Source: Geobacteraceae bacterium (GTDB lineage: Bacteria; Desulfobacterota; Desulfuromonadia; Desulfuromonadales; Desulfuromonadaceae). From it: DNA of 32,932 nt. Of this stretch, positions 22,614-32,556 are shown piece after piece. The notes beneath the pieces are model-generated. The model was not told the origin of the DNA. It saw nothing but the letters and a program-made list of their open reading frames with translations, and did no database searches. The position numbers were made by a program, and so were the translations under genes. Position 1 is the first letter of the stretch, and each line of letters starts with the position of its first letter. The stretch is from NCBI GenBank assembly GCA_020201305.1, contig JAIVHC010000010.1, forward strand, positions 1 through 32,932. The letters are read 5' to 3'.

Positions 22614-22632
22614 CCGGTGAGACAGGATAAAC

Positions 22633-23439
22633 ATGGGGCGCATAGAAGATACATTTATACAGCTTAAACAGCAGAACCGCGCGGGTCTGATCCCTTTTAT
22701 AACCGCAGGTGATCCCGATATTGATACCACATTCGAGATTATGCGTACTCTGGAACAGGCCGGGGCGGATATTATCGAACTCGGCATGCCTTTTTCCGAT
22801 CCTGCCGCAGATGGACCCACCATTCAAGCCGCATCCCAGCGCGCTCTGGATGCAGGGACGTCTCTGGAGGATGTCCTCACACTAGTAGAGCGTTTCAGGT
22901 CGGTCTCGGATGTCCCGGTGGTGCTCATGGGATACTATAACCCCATCTATGTGTACGGTATGGAGCGTTTTGCCGCGCGTGCTGCACGTGCCGGAGTGGA
23001 TGGGCTTCTGCTGGTGGATGTACCCTTTGAACATCGAGGGGAAATCAGGGAGTATCTGGATCCCCACGCAATTCGCAGCATAACCCTTATCGCTCCTACT
23101 ACCATGGATAAGCGCACTCAGGAACTCTTGAACCAGACTGAAGGGTTTGTATACTATGTTTCTATGACTGGAGTCACAGGTACGACCTCCATCGATACCG
23201 ATTCCATCAGGGAGCGGGTTAGCCAGATACGCGAACTTAGCCCGGTCCCGGTTGCAGTAGGGTTCGGAATAACCACCGGTGCCGATGCGCGTCAGGTTGC
23301 AGGATTTGCGGATGCAGTCGTGGTCGGGAGTGCTCTGGTAAAGGTAATTCAGCGCTACAGTGGTAGTGCGGAATTACTGGATCAGGTGCGCGAATTTGTA
23401 AAAGATCTAAGGCGGGGAATTGAGCAGGCACAGAGTTAA
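22633..23439 (+). CDS. trpA: Tryptophan synthase alpha subunit
   Basis: GLIPFITAGDPD, ELGMPFSDPAADGPTIQAAS, VTGVTGT..., VGFGITTGAD. Confidence 0.97.
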   Translation: MGRIEDTFIQLKQQNRAGLIPFITAGDPDIDTTFEIMRTLEQAGADIIELGMPFSDPAADGPTIQAASQRALDAGTSLEDVLTLVERFRSVSDVPVVLMGYYNPIYVYGMERFAARAARAGVDGLLLVDVPFEHRGEIREYLDPHAIRSITLIAPTTMDKRTQELLNQTEGFVYYVSMTGVTGTTSIDTDSIRERVSQIRELSPVPVAVGFGITTGADARQVAGFADAVVVGSALVKVIQRYSGSAELLDQVREFVKDLRRGIEQAQS

Positions 23440-23500
23440 AACACTCTTCTAATCAAGGTTTAAAACCCAGGTTTCAAAACGTATAGAGCGAGGATCTATC

Positions 23501-24349
23501 ATGGCATGGTTTAAAAAGTCGAAGGCGCCGATAAAAGCAGTACAAAACAAAACAGTGCAGATGCCGGAGGGGTTGTGGGTAAAATGTAAAAACTGCTCTG
23601 AGATCATCTACGCCAAAGAGATCGAGCGCAATCTTAATGTGTGCCCCAAATGCGATTATCATTTTCGCATCAGTGCCCAAGCGAGGATAGATCTGGTGCT
23701 GGATAAAGGATCATTCGTAGAGATGGATGCGGATATTCAATCGACCGATTTTCTCGATTTTAAAGATAGCAAAAAATATAAAGATCGCATCAAGGCTTCG
23801 CTGGCAAAAGCGGGTGGAGGTGATGCTGTGATTTGCGGTGAGGGAAGTATTGAAGGGCTGCCCGTGGTGGTTTCCGTATTCGACTTCAGTTTCATGGGCG
23901 GCAGTATGGGGTCTGTGGTGGGGGAGAAAATAACCCGCGCCATTGAAAAAGGACTCGAAACCCGATCGCCGGTAATCATTTTCTCATGCTCCGGCGGTGC
24001 ACGCATGCAGGAGAGTATCCTGTCGCTGATGCAGATGGCTAAAACCAGCGCCGCGCTGGCTAAACTTAAGGAGGCCGGGCTCCCGTTTGTCTCGGTGCTC
24101 ACCGATCCAACTACCGGCGGGGTTACCGCAAGCTTTGCCATGCTCGGGGATATCAACATGACCGAGCCACGTGCCCTCATCGGTTTTGCCGGTCCCCGCG
24201 TAATTGAACAGACCATCCGCCAGAAACTGCCCCAGGGCTTCCAGCGCTCCGAGTATCTTCTGGAGCACGGCATGGTGGATATGATTGTCCCGCGCCAGGA
24301 GATGAAAGCCCGACTCTCGCAGGTGCTGCACGTCTTTATGGCTGCTTGA
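23501..24349 (+). CDS. accD: Acetyl-CoA carboxylase carboxyltransferase subunit beta
   Basis: [32 protein letters not shown] zinc ribbon; [23 protein letters not shown]. Confidence 0.97.
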   Translation: MAWFKKSKAPIKAVQNKTVQMPEGLWVKCKNCSEIIYAKEIERNLNVCPKCDYHFRISAQARIDLVLDKGSFVEMDADIQSTDFLDFKDSKKYKDRIKASLAKAGGGDAVICGEGSIEGLPVVVSVFDFSFMGGSMGSVVGEKITRAIEKGLETRSPVIIFSCSGGARMQESILSLMQMAKTSAALAKLKEAGLPFVSVLTDPTTGGVTASFAMLGDINMTEPRALIGFAGPRVIEQTIRQKLPQGFQRSEYLLEHGMVDMIVPRQEMKARLSQVLHVFMAA

Positions 24350-24364
24350 TCCGGTTTTATACGT

Positions 24365-25654
24365 ATGCACAGCGATGCCGCCCTGGATTACCTCTACAGC
24401 CTCGGGATGTTCGGAATCAAGCTCGGACTCGATAATATCCGGGGACTGCTTGAGCGCCTTGGCGACCCGCACACGCGCTACCCCATCATTCACGTAGCCG
24501 GAACCAACGGCAAAGGTTCGGTGTGCGCCTTTCTGGGGCAGATCTACACCCGGGGTGGCTACCGGGTCGGGGTTTACACATCTCCCCATCTCGAACAGTT
24601 CAATGAGCGTATCCGCATCGGATCAGAGTTAATCTCTACCCCGGAGGTGGCTGACCTGACCGCCGAGATCCGTGTTGCGGCACAAGAAATTCAGCCCACC
24701 TTTTTCGAATTTACCACCGCCATGGCTCTCCTGTACTTTGCACGCCAGAAGGTTGATCTTGTGGTGCTGGAAGTGGGGATGGGAGGACGTCTGGATGCCA
24801 CCAATGTGGTTGAGCCTGCCTTAAGTATTATTACCCCTGTTGCATATGACCATACCACCTATCTGGGGGATTCACTTTGCGCTATTGCGGCAGAAAAAGG
24901 GGGCATTGTCAAACCTGGAGTTCCTCTCGTGCTGGGAGTTCAGACGCCCGAGGTAGATATGTGCCTACACAGGATTGCCACCCGGGAACACGCGCCCTGT
25001 TATCGTTATGATATCGATTACCGCGTTGAGTGTATGGATGGTACTGCACCGGGGATGTTGAAGTTTGATATTACTACACCCCACCGATCCTGGCATGGGT
25101 TGGTGCCTGGGCTGCGGGGGCGGCATCAGGGTGAAAACCTCGGGTCAGCCCTGATGGCACTTGAAATACTTGAAAAGCAGGGGCTGAAGGTTGAGCCGGC
25201 TCAGGTTGTAGCAGCCGTTGCGCAAACATACTGGCCGGGTCGTCTTGAGTGGATCGGGACACCAGCAGCGTATCCCGGTAAAGTTCTGCTCGATGGTGCG
25301 CATAATCACGCGGGACTGATAGCCCTGCAGGATTATATGTTGGCGAATGCCCTTACATCTGTTCACTGGGTATGCGGTTTCAAAGAAGACAAGGATGCGC
25401 ATAACCTGGTTCCCGTGTTGCGTGATTATGTAAGGAGTTTTTATTCAGTGCCTGTTCCTGTAGAAGCACATTGGTCTCCACACGATCTTGTAGCTATAGC
25501 GACTTCAGTAGGCATGGAAGCTCAGGCGTATACCGGGGTTGAATCAGCATTGACCCGGGCGTTGGAGAACTGCCAGCCCCATGAGATTGTGCTGGTAGCG
25601 GGATCTCTGTTTCTAGTAGCTGAGGTGCGCCGAATAATGGATGCGCATATATAG
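24365..25654 (+). CDS. folC: Bifunctional folylpolyglutamate synthase/dihydrofolate synthase
   Basis: IIHVAGTNGKGSVCAFL, VYTSPHLEQFNERIRI, VLEVGMGGRLDATNV, LLDGAHN. Confidence 0.95.
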   Translation: MHSDAALDYLYSLGMFGIKLGLDNIRGLLERLGDPHTRYPIIHVAGTNGKGSVCAFLGQIYTRGGYRVGVYTSPHLEQFNERIRIGSELISTPEVADLTAEIRVAAQEIQPTFFEFTTAMALLYFARQKVDLVVLEVGMGGRLDATNVVEPALSIITPVAYDHTTYLGDSLCAIAAEKGGIVKPGVPLVLGVQTPEVDMCLHRIATREHAPCYRYDIDYRVECMDGTAPGMLKFDITTPHRSWHGLVPGLRGRHQGENLGSALMALEILEKQGLKVEPAQVVAAVAQTYWPGRLEWIGTPAAYPGKVLLDGAHNHAGLIALQDYMLANALTSVHWVCGFKEDKDAHNLVPVLRDYVRSFYSVPVPVEAHWSPHDLVAIATSVGMEAQAYTGVESALTRALENCQPHEIVLVAGSLFLVAEVRRIMDAHI

Positions 25655-25662
25655 GGAAGTAG

Positions 25663-27760
25663 ATGCACATAGTAAAAAGATTTATATGTTTAAGTTTCAT
25701 TATGCTGGGGGGCGCATCACTTGGTGTGTTGCTCAGTGGTTGGAATTTCGCGTCTGCTGCTGGGTATGAATCAACTCCGGTCTCGCTTGAAGCGGATACC
25801 CTGGAGCGGGATGCAGCTACGTGATTCCACTAATGATATGGCTGATGCAACCGGGCACGTATTTCTCAGGGATACTGACGGTTATTTGTACGGTGAGCAG
25901 ATGCAGGTCGATATGGATAGTGCCACCGGTGTGGCATACAGCGGGGGCGGGTTTATCTCCGCCTACGATTTCCGCCTCAGCGGGAGCGAGATAGAAAAAC
26001 TCTCGGAAGATCGCTACCGGGTGGAAGATGGTTTTTTTACCACCTGCGAAGGACGGGTGCCGGCGTGGAAATTCGGCGCGCGTAGCGTAAACGTTACGCG
26101 GGAAGGCTTTGCCAAAGCAAGGCATGTGAGGTTCTATCTCAAAGATATCCCTGTCCTGTATCTCCCCTATGTTGTGTATCCGGTCAAAACCAAGCGCAGC
26201 TCTGGGTTTTTGATCCCCATGGCGGGGTACTCAAGTGACCGCGGCACCCAGGCCTCTCTGGCCTATTATCAGGTGCTGGGGCAGAACCAGGACGCCACCC
26301 TGTATCTGGATAATTTTTCCAAAATGGGACTCGGAACCGGAGTTGAATATCGCTACATCTTCGGGCAGGACAACGAGGGGATTGCTAATCTATACTATGT
26401 TTTCGCCTACGGTGATTCCAACTACGATGACCTTTCGGATCGCTATGCGTGGCGCTGGGACCACCTGGGGACACTTCCCGGTAATGTGCGCTTCAGTGCG
26501 GATACGGAGTACGTAAGTGAACGCGACTATTTTGAAGATTTCGGCACTGTGGCGGAAGAGTATGATAAGGATGAGGTGGAATCCACTGTGGCATTCAGCC
26601 GTACGTGGGGTAATCTTTCTCTAACCTCCCAGTTTCTCTATACCAAGGATCTTGAAGTGGGGGCAGACAACGACAGAACCCTGCAGCGCTTGCCTGAGGT
26701 TCAGCTCGACTACATGCGCACCCGTATTGCAGATTCGCCATTTTATGCCAGATTAGAATCAAGTGGTACTCACTTCTGGCGTCGCAAGGGCCTGACCGGA
26801 ACCCGCTTCAATATCCGCCCTTCATTGTCGGCGTCTTTTATGCCACTGGGAGTGTTTGAACTAGAGCCGGAGGTAGGTTATCGCCAGCGTATCTACTCCA
26901 CCTCCGCAGATCGCTACACGCGCGAGGAGGAGGGATATGAACATGCGGAAAATTGGGATTTTTCCACGCGTATGGCAACCAGAGTGTCGAGAGTTTTTGC
27001 CCTTGCCGATACGGGTCTCACCAAGATTCAGCACAGTATAGAGCCGGAAGTCACCTATTTCTATACCCCACGCAAGGATCAGGATCATCTCCCCTATTTT
27101 GACAGTGAAGATCGGATAGAACATCAGAACAAAGTGGAGTATGCCCTGGTAAACCGATTCACGGGGAAATTTAAGGATGAGCAGGGTACTCCAACCTATC
27201 GCGAACTGGCGTATTTTAAACTCTCGCAGGAATATGATATATGGGTAAGTCGTAAAGAACGCGAAGAGCGCTACAATTACGACCGCTTCTCCAATATAGA
27301 GGGGGAGTTGATTCTGCGCCCCTTTTCTTTCTGGAGTGTTGACCTTGATTCGACGTATAACCCGCATGAGAACAAACTTGAGGAGTTCAACGCCCGCACC
27401 ACCTATAACACTGCACCCGAGCGGAGTCTTTCGCTGGAGTATCGTTACAACCGTGACACCTCAGAGTACGTGGCTGCGAAGGTAGAACTGGATCTGCTTA
27501 AACCTGTGTATTTGATCTATGAAAAACGCCACGACATTATGGAGTCCGAGCGCTTGGAGAATGTGGTGCACTTGGAATACCGCGCTCAGTGCTGGAGTTT
27601 GTATGTAAGCTACCGCGATCGCCTCGATGATCATGAAATCATGCTGGGTTTTGCCCTGACCGGTGCAGGTCACGTTGCCAGGATCGGTGGCAGTCTCGGG
27701 CTGGAAAATGATGATGACAACGATGGCTACAATGACAGTAGTGTCGGAGATATCCCCTGA
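25663..27760 (+). pseudogene. lptD: LPS-assembly outer-membrane protein LptD with a short internal out-of-frame deletion near the N-terminus
   Basis: 25663 ATG encodes a signal peptide plus YESTPVSLEADTLERDAAT, then TGA. OstA-like sequence resumes in another frame (STNDMADATGHVFLRDTDGYLYGEQMQVDM...) and continues through the LptD beta-barrel (CEGRVPAWKFGA, YLPYVVYPVKTKRSSGFLIP) to 27760. Span length is not a multiple of 3. Confidence 0.85.
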
Positions 27761-27869
27761 AAGTGATATCTCCAGCAGGGGTGTCTACGGGGGCTATCTT
27801 TTATCTGAGAAACAGGTATGCTACAGCAAGAGTACGGAGGTATGATTCCCCGTATGTGATTTCAGAGAG

Positions 27870-27896
27870 AAGCGGGAAAAAGGTGTAGTCCCGCTT
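27870..27896. other. Small inverted repeat downstream of lptD (no U-tract)
   Basis: aagcggga / tcccgctt 8-bp stem with 11-nt loop between lptD and the J-domain gene. Confidence 0.35.
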
Positions 27897-27937
27897 TCAC
27901 CAACAGGTACAATTCCTCTTCTGGCATGGTAACGGAT

Positions 27938-28675
27938 ATGTCTCTTTTTGCCGAAAGCGAACTCTTGGATGCGTGTCGGGTGTTATTTGGAACCGAGGTG
28001 CAGTTGAATCGCGACTTTTTGTTCTACATGCAGCCCGGGGGTGTAAAGAGCGCATTCAGACAGAAAGCCAAGCAGATGCATCCCGACATGCACACTGCAG
28101 CACCGGCAGATGTGTATGAACGCCAAACCGAACTGTTCCGCGATGTGAACGAGGCATATAAACTTCTTGATCGGTTTACTGCAAGTGAACAAAAACGCCT
28201 CTGGACGCCGGCAGACCGCGAAACCTCCTTTAGATATAACCCACATCAATCAGCATCGGAAGATCCTGAAGAGCATGAAGAATTTGCGTTGCCCAAGCGT
28301 TATCTCGAAGCGGGGCTGTATCTGTACCACCGGGGGGTTATCACCTATGCGGAAATGATAGAGGCGCTGGTATGGCAGCGACGTCAGCGCCCCGTTATCG
28401 GAGATCTGGCTCGGCGCTGGGGCTGGCTCGGGGATGCAGATGTAGATGCCCTCAACCGCCAGCGCACCTTCAGGGGGCGCTTCGGAGCGCGCGCGGTACA
28501 TCACGGTTATCTTACCCCATTTCAGGTTCAGGTGCTCTTGCGCTATCAGCAGCGCTGTCAGCAACCCTTCGCCCAGTATTTTGTGGAGCAGGGTCTCTTG
28601 AGCGCCGCTGAAGTTGAGCACTTTATGCGACAACAGGCACGGCATAACTTCAAATTCAGCAAACGCAAGCGGTAG
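27938..28675 (+). CDS. J-domain (DnaJ-like) protein with uncharacterised C-terminal region
   Basis: AFRQKAKQMHPDMH...ELFRDVNEAYKLL with HPD motif; C-terminal region YLYHRGVITYAEMIEALVWQRRQRPVIGDLARRWGWL...FVEQGLLSAAEVEHFM. Alternative start 27926. Confidence 0.8.
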   Translation: MSLFAESELLDACRVLFGTEVQLNRDFLFYMQPGGVKSAFRQKAKQMHPDMHTAAPADVYERQTELFRDVNEAYKLLDRFTASEQKRLWTPADRETSFRYNPHQSASEDPEEHEEFALPKRYLEAGLYLYHRGVITYAEMIEALVWQRRQRPVIGDLARRWGWLGDADVDALNRQRTFRGRFGARAVHHGYLTPFQVQVLLRYQQRCQQPFAQYFVEQGLLSAAEVEHFMRQQARHNFKFSKRKR

Positions 28676-28676
28676 T

Positions 28677-29405
28677 ATGAAAAACTTCCTCACCCCTCCT
28701 GAAATTGCAGAACAAGTAGTGGCCTGGGGGCAGGCTAAAACTCAGCACTCTACGCGTAATGCGTTGCTTCTGGGGTGTCTCGCCGGGGCATATATCGGGT
28801 TTGCAGCCCATCTGGCCACGGTTGTTGGTACCGGCACTTTTGCGTGGGTCGGTCTGCAACAGTTTGTGGTGGGGACGGTGTTCAGTGTCGGATTGATGCT
28901 CGTGGTTATTCCCGGTTCCGAACTCTGGACTGGCAATACTCTTATGAGTGCTGCACTGCTGGAACGTCGTATAACCCTCGTGCAGATGCTGCGCAACTGG
29001 GGGGTGGTTTACCTGGGCAATCTTGTCGGGGCGCTGATTCTGGCATGGATGATCGCGGGACAGAGCGGCATTCTGGATGGGGCTTTCGGGGTTAAAGCGG
29101 TACAGATAGCCGCCGCCAAAGTGGAGCAGAGCCCCGGACACAATCTGGAGTACTTTTTTCGCGCCGTAGGATGCAATTGGCTGGTGTGCCTTGCGGTGGT
29201 GCAGGCCATGGCCGCGCAACTGGAGGGAGTGCGAGCGCTGTGTGGCATAGATCCCCGAGTGCTGGAGCAGCTCAATTGGGCAACCATGTGGCAGTATAAT
29301 CTTCTTAGTGTCACCCTGGGCAATCTGGTCGGGGGTGGCCTGTGTGTAGGCGCCTGTTACTGGTGGATCTACCGCACTCCGCGAGCCAACCGTACCTCTG
29401 GTTAG
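28677..29405 (+). CDS. Formate/nitrite transporter (FNT) family protein, apparently lacking the TM5/central-His segment
   Basis: IPGSELWTGN (omega-loop region), NWGVVYLGNLVGAL, CNWLVCLAV and NLLSVTLGNLVGGG are FNT signatures. The usual FPIxAFVxxGFEHSxANMxFIP block is absent. Confidence 0.8.
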   Translation: MKNFLTPPEIAEQVVAWGQAKTQHSTRNALLLGCLAGAYIGFAAHLATVVGTGTFAWVGLQQFVVGTVFSVGLMLVVIPGSELWTGNTLMSAALLERRITLVQMLRNWGVVYLGNLVGALILAWMIAGQSGILDGAFGVKAVQIAAAKVEQSPGHNLEYFFRAVGCNWLVCLAVVQAMAAQLEGVRALCGIDPRVLEQLNWATMWQYNLLSVTLGNLVGGGLCVGACYWWIYRTPRANRTSG

Positions 29406-30145
29406 CGTTCTTTTTTGCCTCTATTCCGTGGTTCCAGCACCGCAAGGGGGTCTCCCGCCTCGGTTCCGAATGTGCCGGGGTTGAATCTGCCCTCTACGCG
29501 CATATGGCACGTAGACAGAGTCTGTTCAAAACGCTTACGTGTGATCTCCTGCGCGCCCAGTGAGACCAGGTGTGACGTGGGCATCTGGCAATCGATTATG
29601 CTGTAGTGGTGTTGGAGCAGATGCGCGGTCAGGGCGGCAAACGCAACCTTCGACGCATCCGTACGCCGGTGAAACATCGATTCGCCGCAAAAACACTGTC
29701 CCAGTGCGATTCCGTACAAACCTCCTACCATCTCATCCTTATCCCAACATTCAACACTGTGGGCGAAACCCCGTGCGTGCAGTTGGATATATGTATCCCG
29801 CATTTCGCGGCTTATCCAGGTCTGCTCTCCCCGTTCCTGGGCGTGGGCACAGTGGTGGATACATTGGCTGAAATCGGCATCAAAGGTTATGCGATAGGGC
29901 CTTTTGCGCAGGGTTTTCTTCAGGCTTCGACTTAAGTGGATGTTGCGCGGGAACAGCACACAGCGCTGCGGCGGTGCCCACCACAGGAGGGGCTCATCCG
30001 GGTTGTTCCACGGGAAAATCCCGCGAGTGTAGGCGCATAAAACACGCGCCGGACTGAGGTCGCCCCCGACTGCAAGCAGACCGTTGTTCTCGGCCAGATG
30101 GGTAGGGGGGAAAGCCAATTTCTGACTCAAGCTGAAGACGGGCAT
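29402..30145 (-). CDS. aat: Leucyl/phenylalanyl-tRNA-protein transferase
   Basis: GLLAVGGDLSPARVLCAYTRGIFPW, WWAPPQRCVL, FCGESMFHRRTDASKVA, IDCQMPTSHLVSLGA. Confidence 0.95.
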   Translation of the reverse strand: MPVFSLSQKLAFPPTHLAENNGLLAVGGDLSPARVLCAYTRGIFPWNNPDEPLLWWAPPQRCVLFPRNIHLSRSLKKTLRKRPYRITFDADFSQCIHHCAHAQERGEQTWISREMRDTYIQLHARGFAHSVECWDKDEMVGGLYGIALGQCFCGESMFHRRTDASKVAFAALTAHLLQHHYSIIDCQMPTSHLVSLGAQEITRKRFEQTLSTCHMRVEGRFNPGTFGTEAGDPLAVLEPRNRGKKER

Positions 30146-30162
30146 CCCGGAGTATCTACTCT

Positions 30163-32128
30163 CTATTTGGATGCCGGGGTGAAACGGAAGCTCAACTCAT
30201 CGCTTCGACACCCGATGTGAACGCTGCCGCCATCCTTCAATTCTCCGAACAGAATTTCATTCGCAAGACGGTTGCTGATTTTCTCCTGAATCAGGCGATC
30301 CAGCGGTCGCGCTCCATAGCGCCGGTCGAAGCCGTGGCGTGCCAGATATGCACGTCCCGCCGGAGTAATGCTCAGGCGTACATGCTTTTCCTGCAGGCGC
30401 TGTCTAACCTCGGCGACAAATTTGTCCACTATCAAGCGCACCTGTTCGGGTTCCAGTGCGGCAAATGTGACAATGGCATCCAGGCGATTGCGGAATTCGG
30501 GAGAGAAAAACTTGTTCAAGGCCGGAACGGGACTGCGGGTGGAGCCAGTGGCAAAACCGATAGGAGCCTGACTCATTTCGCGTGCACCGGCATTGCTCGT
30601 CATTATGATGATGCAATCCCTGAAGCTTGCGCTCTTGCCGTTGTTGTCGGTCAAAGTGCCGTTATCCATGATCTGAAGCAGCACATTGATTAGATCCGGA
30701 TGGGCTTTTTCGATCTCATCCAGGAGTAATACGCTGTGCGGGGTTTTATTAAGGGCATCAGTCAGTAACCCCCCCTGCTCGTACCCCACGTAACCGGGCG
30801 GAGCTCCAATGAGACGCGCAACCGCATGTTTTTCCATGTATTCACTCATGTCAAAACGGATGAACTCGATCCCCATCTGGCGTGCGAGTTGTTTTGCCAC
30901 CTCGGTTTTACCCACCCCGGTGGGACCGGCAAACAGAAATGACCCCATGGGGTGATCCGGGTGATCCAGCCCGGCACGGGCGCGCAACACCGCCTGAACC
31001 ACCTGTTCAATGGCATGTTCCTGTCCAAAAACCTTCTTTTTCAGGCGTTTTTCCAGGCGCGCCAGATTTTGCCGATCATCGTGGGCTACGGAACGGCGGG
31101 GGATCTGCGCCATTGCGGCTACAACCTGTTCTGCATCGCGCACCGTCGCTTTGTGGCGCGTATTTGCGCCCGTATGAAGCCTGGCGCCTATTTCATCCAG
31201 CAGGTCAATGGCAGAATCGGGCAGATGCCGATGGTGCAGATGACGTTGGGCGAGTTCGGCAATGGTTTCCAGCACCTCATCCGCAAAGGTGGCAGCGTGA
31301 AATTCCTCGTACTGCTTCTTGAGCCCCTTGAGGATAAGAATAGTTTCCGCAACAGAGGGTTCATGCACGTCGATCTTTTGGAATCGACGCGACAGAGCGC
31401 GATCCTTTTCAAACAGGCGTTTGTACTCATCAAAGGTTGTGGCGCCAATACAGCGGATTCTGCCCCCCGCGAGCATGGGTTTGAGGATGTTGGATACATC
31501 CAGGCTTCCGCCGCTTGTGGCTCCGGCACCGATGATGGTGCAGCTCCGATGCGCGCCCGATGAGAGGATCAATGTCGTTACTCTGTGCGCGTGCGCGCAG
31601 ATCAACGGTGAAGCTTTCCAACGCGCTGCGCTGTTTATCTTTCGCGCGCTCTGCGGTACGTTCGTCTCCCTCAGAGATTTCGTGCTCTGACTCAACGCCA
31701 CTCCCATGTGAGATCTCCTGTAGAATGTCGAGGCGCTCAATACCGTGGGCTTTAAGCAGCTGGGTGGCGTAGCTTTTTTTCTCGTTCATTATGGAAGCGA
31801 GGATATCGCCGATCTGTACCTCTTCGCGTCCTGCGGCAGCACAGTGAGTGACGGTGTGTTGCAGGATGCGCTGAATTGCGATTGACTGCTGCGGTACATA
31901 GTCCTCTTCTTCGATCGGTATACTCTCGACATCGCTGGATAGATAAGTGCTTACCGAGTGGCGTAGCTCGTCCACATCTGCACCGCAGCGGTTGATGACA
32001 TGTTGCGCTTCATCACTGAAAAGCATCGCATACAGCAAATGCTCAGTGATGAGATATTCGTGCTGACGTTTCTGGGCTTCCTGTACCGCCAGAGAAAAAA
32101 CTACCTGTACTTCGTTGCTGAAAGTCAA
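30163..32128 (-). pseudogene. clpA: ATP-dependent Clp protease ATP-binding subunit ClpA with an internal out-of-frame deletion removing the AAA-1 Walker A/B region
   Basis: N-part from TTG 32128: (M)TFSNEVQVVFSLAVQEAQKRQHEYLITEHLLYAM...ALESFTVDLRARAQSNDIDPLIGR. C-part in another frame from about 31540 downwards: TIIGAGATSGGSLDVSNILKPML...GPTGVGKTEVAKQLA...FFSPEFRNRLD. The roughly 90 aa normally between are absent. Confidence 0.9.
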
Positions 32129-32183
32129 TTTGTATCCGTTCCCTTTATGTATTGGCCAGTGTATAGGCTTGCGATTCAGTAAC

Positions 32184-32495
32184 TTAAGCCGGTTGTATGG
32201 TGCAACGCAGGGGGTGACCCTCCTGCTTGGCCATGCGATGTACGGACTCAACCTTGGTCTCTGCTATTTCAAACGGATAGCTACCGCAAACCGCCTTCCC
32301 TTTGGTGTGGATTGTGAGCATGATGCTGGTAGCTTCGGCATTGCTCTTGTGAAACACATCACAAAGCACCATTATCACGAACTCCATGGTAGTGTAATCA
32401 TCGTTGTGCATGATTACAACAAAACGTGGCGGGACCGCATTCTTGCGTTGTGTTTTTGTGTCACGTGTTACCCCTGGATTGGCGCTATGCCCCAT
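32184..32495 (-). CDS. clpS: ATP-dependent Clp protease adaptor ClpS
   Basis: PPRFVVIMHNDDYTTMEFVIMVLCDVFHKSNAEATSIMLTIHTKGKAVCGSYPFEIAETK; RBS-like gggg before the ATG at 32495. Confidence 0.95.
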   Translation of the reverse strand: MGHSANPGVTRDTKTQRKNAVPPRFVVIMHNDDYTTMEFVIMVLCDVFHKSNAEATSIMLTIHTKGKAVCGSYPFEIAETKVESVHRMAKQEGHPLRCTIQPA

Positions 32496-32556
32496 ATGTG
32501 TTATCCCCAGATTTAAATACACGGAATGTGATCAGATGATTATTATTGATGCTTTT

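Noticed and set aside
30882-31690. Plus-strand ORFs opposite clpA as possible novel genes
   Set aside because: They are antisense to conserved ClpA sequence with low-complexity, non-homologous translations.
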